Source: Clostridia bacterium | GTDB taxonomy: Bacteria; Bacillota; Clostridia; Oscillospirales; Acutalibacteraceae | Length of the DNA stretch: 64,000 nt | NCBI GenBank assembly: GCA_017625095.1 | Contig: JAGALQ010000017.1 | Location: 29,494-93,493 of the forward strand | Direction: 5' to 3' | Shown: one piece after another, positions 42,105-49,020 of the stretch | Numbering within the stretch: the stretch's first letter is position 1 | Layout of the letters: every line of letters begins with the position of its first letter | Translations under genes and position numbers: made by a program | The notes under the pieces: model-generated | What the model was told of the DNA's origin: nothing | The model's input: only the letters and a program-made list of their open reading frames with translations | Databases searched by the model: none

Positions 42105-43793
42105 TTATCCTCCGATTTTGATGTTTATATCTTCATTGATTTCTAAACTTTCACCTATATCCTGTGATACCACAGTATATGTACCAAACGGTAATACGCA
42201 GCTGAGTCTGCCAAGTTCGTCTGTTTCGAACACATACTCCGTGCCGCTGTCATCCGTGAAAGTAACGTTCTCTTTTGAACAGCCGCTGAAGCTTACGCGG
42301 GCAGAGCCGCCTTTTTTCATAAGTGCCGCTTCAACAGCGAGCTTTGCGTTGACCATCGGATAACTCTGATGACCTGCATCGGCAAAATATTTATCGGGTG
42401 AAGGCTCTGCAACATCCTTTGTATTTTCGCAGACGATCTTCTTTACCTCAGGAGCTGTAAGGTCAGGGTTGACCGCCCAGACAAGCGACGCCACACCCGT
42501 AACCATCGGAGCAGCCATTGAAGTGCCCGACTTCATGCCGTAATCGTTATCCGGGTAACAGCTGTAAACCATAACACCGGGCGCACATATATCAACAACA
42601 TCACCGACATTTGATGAGCTTGACTGAACATAACCGCGGCCCTCAACACCGGCACTGCCGACAATAATAATTCTGTCGAGAAGATCCTGCTTATCAACAC
42701 CTGCAAAGGGAAGGAACGTGCCGTAATCTTTTAAGCCGGTGAAAAGACCGTTCTGCGAAGCCGATACGGCATAGCCGTCCTCATTTCCGTTACCTGCTGA
42801 CTGAACAATAATAAATTCATAGCCCTTACTCAGAAGCGAGCCCATTGAATATGAATAGATCATTGCATCAAAGAAATTGACAATTGAGATGAATCTGCTG
42901 TCACCGGATGAAATGGAATTGGAAATGCCGACAGATAAATTGACAACCTTTGCGCCTGCCTTAACAACCTTACCGATACCGAAAAGAACGGCAGCATCGG
43001 GAATCCAAAGCTGACCGTCAGAAGGAGTCCAGTCAACGCAGATAAGCTCTGCATCCTGACAGATACCGCTTATGCCGACACCGTTGTCTGCTTTTGCGCT
43101 GATAATTCCCGCAACGTGCGAGCCGTGGCTGTTGGAACGGTTGCGTAATTCTTCGGATCTGCTTGGGAAAGTGATCTTACCCTTGAGCTCATCGTGCTCT
43201 GTATCAAATCCGCCGTCAACAACACCGATATCGATATGTTCATAAAGGCTGTCATAGCCCCATGCACCGCGTGCATCAATAGCCTCAAGCCACCAGTTGT
43301 TGCCGTATGGACTCCACTCGTTCCACTCCTCCGTGTACCAGTCATAATCAGTGAACGGATCATTCGGAGTGTACTGCTCTTCGAGCTTGTGAACAGGGCA
43401 GATTGTTGCCAGTGCAACCGCATCGTGCTCCATCATCGTTTCGCAATAAGCATTAAGCTCATCAAAGCTCATACGCGGGGTTTTTATAACGCAGAGATTC
43501 ATTTCAGGCAAGCTGCCTACAGTAATACCGCCTGTTTCGTGCAGAACATTGAGCTTTCTGAAAAAGCCTGCATCCTCTGCAAAAAACAGCAGCACCGTAT
43601 TCTGAACGTATCCGTAGTTTTCGTCAACTGCCACAACGCTCTCATTGCCCATATCTTCAAGGAAATCCGAACGGGAAATGACAAGAGATAAAGAATCCGT
43701 AAATGTTTCTTCAATTGCCGCAAAGCTGATGTGAGAACCGAGACCTGAAAAGGCAGTTACAACAGCCATAATTATTTTAAATAAATTCGACAC
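42105..43793 (-). CDS. Secreted subtilisin-family (S8) serine protease
   Basis: This 562-residue protein has a signal peptide (about residues 1-27, ending HISFA), a prodomain-like region to about 150, and the S8 catalytic domain. Catalytic residues are Asp in DIGVVDGGFDTEHDEL, His in NSHGSHVAGIISA and Ser in GTSMAAPMVTGVASLVW. A small beta-rich C-terminal domain (FGTYTVVSQDIGESL) resembles carboxypeptidase-regulatory repeats. The frame is open to a GTG at 43802, but GGAGGT abuts it; the next in-frame GTG at 43793 has GGAGGT seven bases ahead. No wall-sorting motif is seen. Confidence 0.88.
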   Translation of the reverse strand: MSNLFKIIMAVVTAFSGLGSHISFAAIEETFTDSLSLVISRSDFLEDMGNESVVAVDENYGYVQNTVLLFFAEDAGFFRKLNVLHETGGITVGSLPEMNLCVIKTPRMSFDELNAYCETMMEHDAVALATICPVHKLEEQYTPNDPFTDYDWYTEEWNEWSPYGNNWWLEAIDARGAWGYDSLYEHIDIGVVDGGFDTEHDELKGKITFPSRSEELRNRSNSHGSHVAGIISAKADNGVGISGICQDAELICVDWTPSDGQLWIPDAAVLFGIGKVVKAGAKVVNLSVGISNSISSGDSRFISIVNFFDAMIYSYSMGSLLSKGYEFIIVQSAGNGNEDGYAVSASQNGLFTGLKDYGTFLPFAGVDKQDLLDRIIIVGSAGVEGRGYVQSSSSNVGDVVDICAPGVMVYSCYPDNDYGMKSGTSMAAPMVTGVASLVWAVNPDLTAPEVKKIVCENTKDVAEPSPDKYFADAGHQSYPMVNAKLAVEAALMKKGGSARVSFSGCSKENVTFTDDSGTEYVFETDELGRLSCVLPFGTYTVVSQDIGESLEINEDINIKIGG

Positions 43794-43914
43794 AAAAAAC
43801 ACCTCCGCATTCTTTTATATCTTGTATATAATAATATATATAAAACGATTTGTCACTATCAGAAACAAAAATTTTTTAAAAATTTTCAAAAAAATTCCGC
43901 ATTTCAACGGGTTA

Positions 43915-43943
43915 TTGTCGAAATCGGGATAATGTGTTATAAT
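43915..43943 (+). promoter_or_regulatory. Promoter of the first B12-riboswitch transcript
   Basis: The -35 TTGTCG (43915-43920) and a perfect -10 TATAAT (43938-43943) are 17 bases apart. The transcript would begin at the first bases of the cobalamin riboswitch at about 43950. Confidence 0.75.
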
Positions 43944-43949
43944 CCGTAA

Positions 43950-44118
43950 TGTCATTGTCGGGGAAGCAGGTGTAACTCCTGCACGAGCCCGTCGCCGTGA
44001 GGTGCAACATTTCCGGCTTTTTCCTGCCCGATGCCGCAAATCGGGGACAAGCCATTGAGAATAATCTTGAGAAGGCGGAAAAATCACGCACCGCAGTCGA
44101 AATACCCGGATGACAATT
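43950..44118 (+). promoter_or_regulatory. Cobalamin riboswitch 1 (compact, divergent type)
   Basis: The outer stem pairs TGTCATTGTC (43950-43959) with GATGACAAT (44109-44117). Between them are core elements in family order: GGGGAAGCAGGTGTAACTCC (43960-43979), the junction GAGCCCGTCGCCGTGA (43985-44000), a later GAGAAGGCGGAAA, and the closing AGTCGAAATACCCGGATGAC. The GGTGTAACTCC hairpin and the AGTC..A.ACCCGG end are what identify it. The GCCCGTCGCCGTGA block departs from the commoner CCCCCGC-ACTGT. An output terminator was not found, so control may act on translation of the DUF4430 gene 70 bases on. Confidence 0.75.
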
Positions 44119-44188
44119 GCCCGAACAAAGTGCCGCGAGAGCCGGCGGAAGAGGGACAAAAAACAAAAACATAAGGAGAAAACAAACT

Positions 44189-44638
44189 ATGCAGAAAACA
44201 CTTACAAAAAAAGTGTTGTGCACTGCTGTTTGTATCGTGCTGATTGCGGCTATAGCACTGTTTACATTCGGCTGTAACAAAACACAAGAAGCACCGCAGA
44301 CCACCACCGCAGTATCATCCGCTCAGGATGCAACCCCGCTTGGTGAGGGAGCAACAAAATTCACCTTCACCGTAACAGACCCTGACGGAAAAGAAACCGC
44401 CTTTGAAATCAGCACCGACAAAACCGTTGTCGGCGAAGCACTTCAGGAGCTTAACCTGATTCAGGGTGAGGAAGGTCCTTACGGGCTTTATGTCAAAACA
44501 GTCAACGGCATCACGGTAGATTACGACACAGACGGTATGTACTGGGCATTTTACATCAACGGCGAAATGGCACCCTCAGGTGTAGATATGACCGAAATAA
44601 AACCTGACGAAACCTATGCTTTCAAAGCAAGCAAATAA
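44189..44638 (+). CDS. DUF4430 lipoprotein (transcobalamin beta-domain-like)
   Basis: This 149-residue exported protein has a lipoprotein signal peptide (KKVLCTAVCIVLIAAIALF then TFGC, Cys at about 29) and a Thr/Ser-rich linker. One DUF4430 domain follows (about residues 55-149): FTVTDPDGKETAFEI, GEALQELNLIQGE, GLYVKTVNGI, MYWAFYINGEMAPSGV and DETYAFKASK. DUF4430 is the fold of the C-terminal domain of animal intrinsic factor and transcobalamin, which covers the B12 beta face. It directly follows a cobalamin riboswitch, so a B12-binding role is likely. The ATG at 44189 has AAGGAG 11 bases ahead; the frame upstream is riboswitch sequence. Confidence 0.88.
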   Translation: MQKTLTKKVLCTAVCIVLIAAIALFTFGCNKTQEAPQTTTAVSSAQDATPLGEGATKFTFTVTDPDGKETAFEISTDKTVVGEALQELNLIQGEEGPYGLYVKTVNGITVDYDTDGMYWAFYINGEMAPSGVDMTEIKPDETYAFKASK

Positions 44639-44643
44639 ACTTG

Positions 44644-44672
44644 TTGACACGTTTTTTTCAACAAGGTATAAT
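44644..44672 (+). promoter_or_regulatory. Consensus promoter of the second B12-riboswitch transcript
   Basis: A perfect -35 TTGACA (44644-44649) and perfect -10 TATAAT (44667-44672) are 17 bases apart. It lies six bases after the first DUF4430 stop and drives the riboswitch at about 44690. Confidence 0.88.
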
Positions 44673-44689
44673 ATTTTCTGACAATTTAC

Positions 44690-44885
44690 ACTGTGAGTGG
44701 TTTCCTTTTCTTCGGAACAGGAATTAAAACGGAATGCGGTTTGAATCCGCAGCAGCCCCCGCTACTGTATTGCTGACAACGCTCTTCATTTATGTCACTG
44801 AATAACTCATTCGGGAAGGCGAAGAGCAGCGGATGAAGCTAAGCCAGGAGACGTGCCATTTGCGGTATGCTCAAATCTTTCGGTG
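44690..44885 (+). promoter_or_regulatory. Cobalamin riboswitch 2 (canonical)
   Basis: All main elements of the B12 aptamer are in order: GGTTTCC..GGAACAGGAATTAAAACGGAA (44699-44734, shown in parts), GCGGTTTGAATCCGC, GCAGCCCCCGCTACTGTA (44751-44768), GTCACTGAATAACTC..GGGAAGGC (about 44804-44820), and AAGCCAGGAGACGTGCC (about 44839-44857). This is a textbook cobalamin riboswitch. The downstream terminator at 44957-44993 makes it a transcriptional OFF switch at high B12. Confidence 0.95.
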
Positions 44886-44956
44886 GGAAGGATATTGATG
44901 ACCGTCAAGCACGCTTTTAACGTAGAGTTAACGGTGTGCTTTGGGTTATTGTGTCC

Positions 44957-44993
44957 GAAAGCGCTCACGTGAAAGTGAGTGCTTTATTTTTTG
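44957..44993 (+). terminator. Expression-platform terminator of riboswitch 2
   Basis: GCGCTCAC-GTGAAA-GTGAGTGC with flanking AAA/TTT pairing is followed by TTATTTTTT and lies 20 bases ahead of the alpha-toroid gene start. An upstream hairpin (AAGCAC at 44909 with GTGCTT at 44936) may be the alternative structure. It fits termination when cobalamin is bound. Confidence 0.8.
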
Positions 44994-45012
44994 TCAGAAA
45001 GGATACAAAGCA

Positions 45013-46089
45013 ATGAAAAAAAGCCTCAGAATTATCTCACTTCTTCTCTGTGTTGCAATGCTTTGCGGAATAAGCGCATCTGCATATTCCGCAAACGAAA
45101 TGGCAGACAGTGTTACTGCATGGCTGCAAAAAAACATTACAGTTGAAGAAGCGGCAAAAGAAAGCACAATCGACTCATATCTCGATTGGACGGTTTTTGC
45201 CACAGCACGGTATGGCTCTGACAGCTATACCGACGCTTACAAAGCATATATAGGCAATGCTGTAAGTAAAAATTTCGAATCACTGTACCTGAGCGATTAT
45301 TCAAGAATCGCCCTTGCCGCGATGTCTGTTGGTCTTAATCCCAAAGATATAGGCGGCAAAAATCTGCTTGAAGCAATCGCCAAAACCGATTACAGCGCAG
45401 AAATTTACACAGGTGGACTTTTTTACGCACTTATCACACTTGTTGCCGCCAACTACGACCAAGACGCACAAAACAGTCTTCTCAACATAATTCTCGCTTC
45501 ACAGCGTGTTGACGGCGGCTTCAACTCTTATGTCGAAGTTGACCCGTCCGCATATTGGACGGTAAGCGGTGAACCCGACTCAACCGGTATGGCACTTCAG
45601 GCTATTGCCGCATTTGCCGGCAACGACAAGGTTGACGCAGCAATTAAAAAAGCTGTTGATTTCGCCATAGCCAATCAGCTTGAAGATGGCGGTTACGGCG
45701 CATGGGGTGTCAGCGCAGAAAGCACCGCCCAGATTATGCTCGGTCTTTGTTCAGTAGGTATAAATCCGCTGGACAAAGACTTCACAAAAGGACAGAACAA
45801 TATGCTCACGTCGCTTTCTTCTTTCATCAACGAAGATGGTGGTGCACGCTGCTGGGATGGCTCATCAAACATTATGACAAGTTATCAGCTTCTTATGGCT
45901 GTCAACGCTTACGAGCGCTTTACAAACAACGAAGAGAACATCTACACACTCTCGCTGTTAGACAATATAAAACACACCATAAGCACATCGAAAATCGGAA
46001 CAGCCGTTCCTGCAATTGCAAATTTTGCAATATCAATTGTTGAATTCCTCTTCAACATTCTCGGTCTTGAATTATACGTTCAGCCGTAA
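45013..46089 (+). CDS. Secreted alpha-toroid protein (transcobalamin alpha-domain-like)
   Basis: This 358-residue protein has a signal peptide (MKKSLRIISLLLCVAMLCG, cleaved near SASAYS) and an alpha/alpha toroid of the prenyltransferase/terpene-cyclase fold. Visible repeat signatures are VDGGFNSYVEV, DSTGMALQAIAAF, EDGGYGAWGV, STAQIMLGLCSVG, EDGGARCWDGS and SYQLLMAVNAY. It lacks the DxDD and QW features of terpene cyclases and the zinc site of prenyltransferases, as in the N-terminal domain of intrinsic factor and transcobalamin. It sits directly behind a canonical B12 riboswitch. A short hydrophobic stretch near the C-terminus may aid anchoring. AAAGGA precedes the ATG. Confidence 0.85.
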   Translation: MKKSLRIISLLLCVAMLCGISASAYSANEMADSVTAWLQKNITVEEAAKESTIDSYLDWTVFATARYGSDSYTDAYKAYIGNAVSKNFESLYLSDYSRIALAAMSVGLNPKDIGGKNLLEAIAKTDYSAEIYTGGLFYALITLVAANYDQDAQNSLLNIILASQRVDGGFNSYVEVDPSAYWTVSGEPDSTGMALQAIAAFAGNDKVDAAIKKAVDFAIANQLEDGGYGAWGVSAESTAQIMLGLCSVGINPLDKDFTKGQNNMLTSLSSFINEDGGARCWDGSSNIMTSYQLLMAVNAYERFTNNEENIYTLSLLDNIKHTISTSKIGTAVPAIANFAISIVEFLFNILGLELYVQP

Positions 46090-46131
46090 TTAACGGACAC
46101 TTGACCGAATAACGAGCGTAAATTGTCAAAA

Positions 46132-46162
46132 AAGTGACACTTGCGTCAAAACGCAGGTGTCA
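46132..46162 (+). terminator. Strong intercistronic hairpin
   Basis: GTGACACTTGCGT-CAAA-ACGCAGGTGTCAC forms a 13-base stem with one G-U pair between the alpha-toroid and second DUF4430 genes. No T-run follows, so it may protect mRNA ends or reduce expression rather than stop transcription. Confidence 0.6.
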
Positions 46163-46186
46163 CAGATTCAAAGAGAAAGTAACATA

Positions 46187-47059
46187 ATGAAAAAAATTAC
46201 TGTAATATCAATTATTATTTTGGCTGTATCAATCTTTTGCAGCTGCGCAAAACAAGAATCTCAACAGAACAACTCCGCACAGTTGCCTGAACAAACCGTT
46301 ACTGAAATCACAGCAGCTGAGGGTAACACCACCGATTCAACCACGCTTGCCGACAGCTCAACCCTGCCTGCCACAACACACTCAATCACACAGCAAACCA
46401 AGCAGACCAACACAAGTGAAACTCTCGCAGGTTTGACTGACAAGGTAATCTCCTCTGCCCCAACTACGCTTGTCGGCATTCAGACTTTACCAACCGCAAC
46501 ACAACCGCTCGAACAAACAAACGCAATCGAAACTCTTACAAACACGACAGACAAGGTAAGCACCACAGCTTCAGCCACACTTGCCGACAGTCAGATTTCG
46601 CCTGCCATAAACAGCTCATCCGCACAGCAACAATCAACCTCATCAGTGCAGACAACCACTTTCACTTCTTCAACCGCGCAGGATGATTCACTTATAACTG
46701 TCAGTGTTTTTTGCTCATGCAAAAACGCTGTAAACTACGGAATACGAGATAAAAAAGATTTTTCAGAATTCATACCCGAAGACGGTGTGATTTTTTCAGC
46801 AACCGTAACCGTACCGAAAGACAGCACCGCAATGGACGCAATCAAAACAGCAGCACTTGAAAACAATGTTGAAATAAAAGAAACCAGAGGATATATCCGC
46901 GGCATTGGCGGTCTTTTTGAAAAAGATTGCGGCGGAGCAAGCGGATGGATGTACTGCGTAAACGGCACGTTCCCGAATATGTCTTCAGACAAATACAAAC
47001 TCATTAACAACGATAGTATCGAACTGCACTACACTGTAAAATCAGGTGACATTACATAA
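46187..47059 (+). CDS. Long-linker DUF4430 lipoprotein
   Basis: This 290-residue lipoprotein has a signal peptide ending in IFCSC (lipid Cys near residue 19). About 150 residues of Thr/Ser/Gln-rich spacer with partially repeated blocks (TLADSSTLPATT, TLADSQISPAIN) are likely to carry the domain away from the membrane through the wall. The C-terminal DUF4430 domain (about 172-288) shows ITVSVFCSCKNA, TAMDAIKTAALEN, GYIRGIGGLFEKDCGGASGW (a classic DUF4430 face), MYCVNG and SIELHYTVKSG. It is probably a second B12-binding cap acting with the alpha-toroid protein. The ATG at 46187 starts the signal peptide; the frame upstream does not. Confidence 0.87.
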   Translation: MKKITVISIIILAVSIFCSCAKQESQQNNSAQLPEQTVTEITAAEGNTTDSTTLADSSTLPATTHSITQQTKQTNTSETLAGLTDKVISSAPTTLVGIQTLPTATQPLEQTNAIETLTNTTDKVSTTASATLADSQISPAINSSSAQQQSTSSVQTTTFTSSTAQDDSLITVSVFCSCKNAVNYGIRDKKDFSEFIPEDGVIFSATVTVPKDSTAMDAIKTAALENNVEIKETRGYIRGIGGLFEKDCGGASGWMYCVNGTFPNMSSDKYKLINNDSIELHYTVKSGDIT

Positions 47060-47099
47060 CATAAAAACAGGTTTTCAGGCTAAAACAAAGGAGCAACAA

Positions 47100-47612
47100 A
47101 TGAAACTGAATTTAAGAGAAATCACCGTTTTCAGTATGTTGGGCGCAATGATGTATGCCTCCAAAATACTGATGGACGCACTGCCGAATATTCACCTGAT
47201 AGGTACGTTTATTGTCGCGATAACCGTTGTTTACAGGCAAAAAGCGCTCTATCCGCTGTATGTATTTGTGTTTATCACAGGTCTGCTCAACGGCTTTGCG
47301 ACGTGGTGGATACCTTACCTGTACATCTGGGCAGTGCTCTGGGGTGCAGTTATGCTGCTGCCGAAAAATATGCCAAAAAAAATAAGACCCGTTGTCTATT
47401 CTCTTGTCTGTGCAGCACACGGTCTGTTTTACGGCATACTCTACGCTCCTGCGCAGGCACTTCTTTTCGGGCTTAATTTCAAGGGTATGCTTGCCTGGAT
47501 TGCCGCAGGGCTTCCCTTTGACATCACGCATGCGGTCAGCAACCTTTGTTGCGGGCTTCTGATATGTCCGCTGATTGCAATACTGAGAAGAGCAAACAAA
47601 AGCAGAATATAA
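47100..47612 (+). CDS. ECF transporter S component, probable cobalamin uptake
   Basis: This 170-residue protein has about six membrane segments and, in the first, AMMYA (residues 16-20), the AxxxA motif by which S components contact EcfT. The FITGLLNGFATWWIPYLYIWAVLWG loops (seen as GLLNGFATWWIPY) and LPFDITHAVSNLCCGLL are S-component-like. It has no ATPase or EcfT gene beside it, so it should share a common energising module encoded elsewhere. The riboswitch and DUF4430 context point to cobalamin as substrate (a CbrT-type role), though a corrinoid precursor is possible. AAAGGAG precedes the ATG at 47100. Confidence 0.8.
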   Translation: MKLNLREITVFSMLGAMMYASKILMDALPNIHLIGTFIVAITVVYRQKALYPLYVFVFITGLLNGFATWWIPYLYIWAVLWGAVMLLPKNMPKKIRPVVYSLVCAAHGLFYGILYAPAQALLFGLNFKGMLAWIAAGLPFDITHAVSNLCCGLLICPLIAILRRANKSRI

Positions 47613-47618
47613 AAAAAG

Positions 47619-47660
47619 ACCTCTTACGTTAGATAAACTATCGTAAGAGGTTATTTTTAT
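47619..47660. terminator. Bidirectional intrinsic terminator
   Basis: The stem CCTCTTACG / CGTAAGAGG has an A-run on the left and a T-rich run (TTATTTTTATTT) on the right. It ends the plus-strand B12 locus at 47612 and, read leftwards, also the zinc-ribbon gene, whose stop lies within it. Confidence 0.9.
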
Positions 47661-48715
47661 TTCAGCATATTCTGCCAACCTTTGACAATAAAGCCCCAGG
47701 TGTCTTCAAAAGCTTTGAACTCGCCGTGGTATTCGCTTGTACATTCCCAGGTTTTTGCAAACCTTGCGTTTTCTTTGTCTTTACCGGTAGCTTCAAATAT
47801 CATCTCATCGTGTACGCCGTCATCGTCGGTGTCATTGAACTTCACCTTATATTTCACGCCGTCAATTACGATTCTCTTTGAGCTTTTGATTTTATACTCG
47901 TATCGGCTTTCATCAAAGGTTGCTATTCCCTTGAATCCGAATTCAGGATAGTTGAAACGGATTTCCTCGGTATCGTTGTAGCTGTAGCCGAAATATCCGC
48001 TTGTTTTCTCTGTTTCACACTCCCATTCGCAGGTGCTGAGTGTATCGTAAAGCTCTAACTTGCCGAAGAATTTTCCGACAGAGGAAAAGATAATGATAAG
48101 AACAATCAGCACAAGTGCACCTATACCGCCGACGAGAGAAAGGAACCTTTTCTTTTTTTCGTCATCGGATTTGAGTATGTTTTTAACCTGTGTCGCAAGT
48201 CCGACAGTTTTTTTACGCAACTGTTTTGAAAGCTGTGCCGCAGACTTCTTTTTTGCAGGACGCGACTGCTTTGAAATCTTAGCAGACGGCTTTGCTGTCT
48301 CAGGCTGTGCCTGTTCAGGCTTCTTCTCAGCAGGCTTTGCTTGTTCGGGGCGCGGCTGCTCAGGCTTAGGTGCCGCAGGGCGGACAGGCGCAGGACGAGC
48401 CGGTGCAGGACGGAAGCCTACCGGAGGCGGCGCTGTGGGACGCTGTGCTGCAGGTTGAGCAGGAGCAGAACGCTGTGCTGCGGGCTGTGTGGGCATAGGG
48501 CGCGGTGTTATAGGTTGAATCGGTGCAGAACGGAACTCCACAGGACGGGGGATCTCCGGATTCTGTGACGCATACTGAACGGGCGCAGGTCGAGCCTGAA
48601 CAGAGCGCTGTGCCACAGGCTGCGATATAGGTTCACGTTTTGCTATAGGTGAAGCGCAAACAGCGCATACCGTACTGTTATCCGGAATGTCTGATCCGCA
48701 TTTTCTACAAATCAT
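47657..48715 (-). CDS. Zinc-ribbon membrane protein with Pro/Ala/Arg-rich linker
   Basis: This 352-residue protein begins with a zinc ribbon (CRKCGSDIPDNSTVCAVC, Cys at 3, 6, 17, 20). About 130 residues rich in Pro, Ala, Gln and Arg follow (APAQPAAQRPTAPPPVGFRP), then a Lys-rich segment, one membrane helix (about 198-220), and an extracytoplasmic C-terminal domain with a duplicated WECxxE motif (CEWECETEKTSGYFG, then TWECTSEYHGEF). The topology puts the zinc ribbon in the cytosol. The C-terminal domain has no name that I know. AAGGAGAA precedes the ATG. It is probably monocistronic. Confidence 0.78.
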   Translation of the reverse strand: MICRKCGSDIPDNSTVCAVCASPIAKREPISQPVAQRSVQARPAPVQYASQNPEIPRPVEFRSAPIQPITPRPMPTQPAAQRSAPAQPAAQRPTAPPPVGFRPAPARPAPVRPAAPKPEQPRPEQAKPAEKKPEQAQPETAKPSAKISKQSRPAKKKSAAQLSKQLRKKTVGLATQVKNILKSDDEKKKRFLSLVGGIGALVLIVLIIIFSSVGKFFGKLELYDTLSTCEWECETEKTSGYFGYSYNDTEEIRFNYPEFGFKGIATFDESRYEYKIKSSKRIVIDGVKYKVKFNDTDDDGVHDEMIFEATGKDKENARFAKTWECTSEYHGEFKAFEDTWGFIVKGWQNMLK

Positions 48716-48923
48716 TTCAGTTTCTCCTTGTTGATTTTTCGCTTTAACTCAGCTGACCACCGAATCCGTCAGCAACACAAACAGTCGGCAAGGCTTTTCA
48801 TCGTTAACCGAAGCAACGGCAAATGTTATCCTAAAACCACCGGAACATCTCTGCCGCCAATCTGCCGACTCCATTTAGATTATTTTACCACAAAACCCAA
48901 CTATGTTGCAAGTATATTTATAT

Positions 48924-48954
48924 AAAAAAGTCGGCACCCCGAAGGATGCCCGAC
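48924..48954 (-). terminator. UUCG-loop terminator of the EF-G-like gene
   Basis: Read leftwards, GTCGGGCATCC-TTCG-GGGTGCCGAC is followed by TTTTTT. The stable UUCG-type tetraloop and T-run make a strong intrinsic terminator. Confidence 0.9.
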
Positions 48955-48977
48955 TCAGACTGCCGATAAAGTCAAAT

Positions 48978-48999
48978 CAGGCACCCCGAAGGATGCCCG
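48978..48999 (-). repeat. Second UUCG hairpin without T-run
   Basis: The same stem-loop core GGGCATCCTTCGGGGTGCC as the terminator at 48924-48954 is placed 47 bases closer to the EF-G-like stop. No T-run follows. Together they form a tandem pair. Confidence 0.75.
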
Positions 49000-49020
49000 A
49001 TTGTAAACAGATGCTAAATA

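Noticed and set aside
45013-46089. Terpene cyclase or protein prenyltransferase
   Set aside because: The toroid fold is there, but the DxDD motif and the zinc ligands are absent, and the protein is exported behind a B12 riboswitch.
48728-48925. 65-codon plus-strand frame between the zinc-ribbon and EF-G-like genes
   Set aside because: No ribosome binding site or domain is seen, and it reaches into the EF-G-like terminator region.
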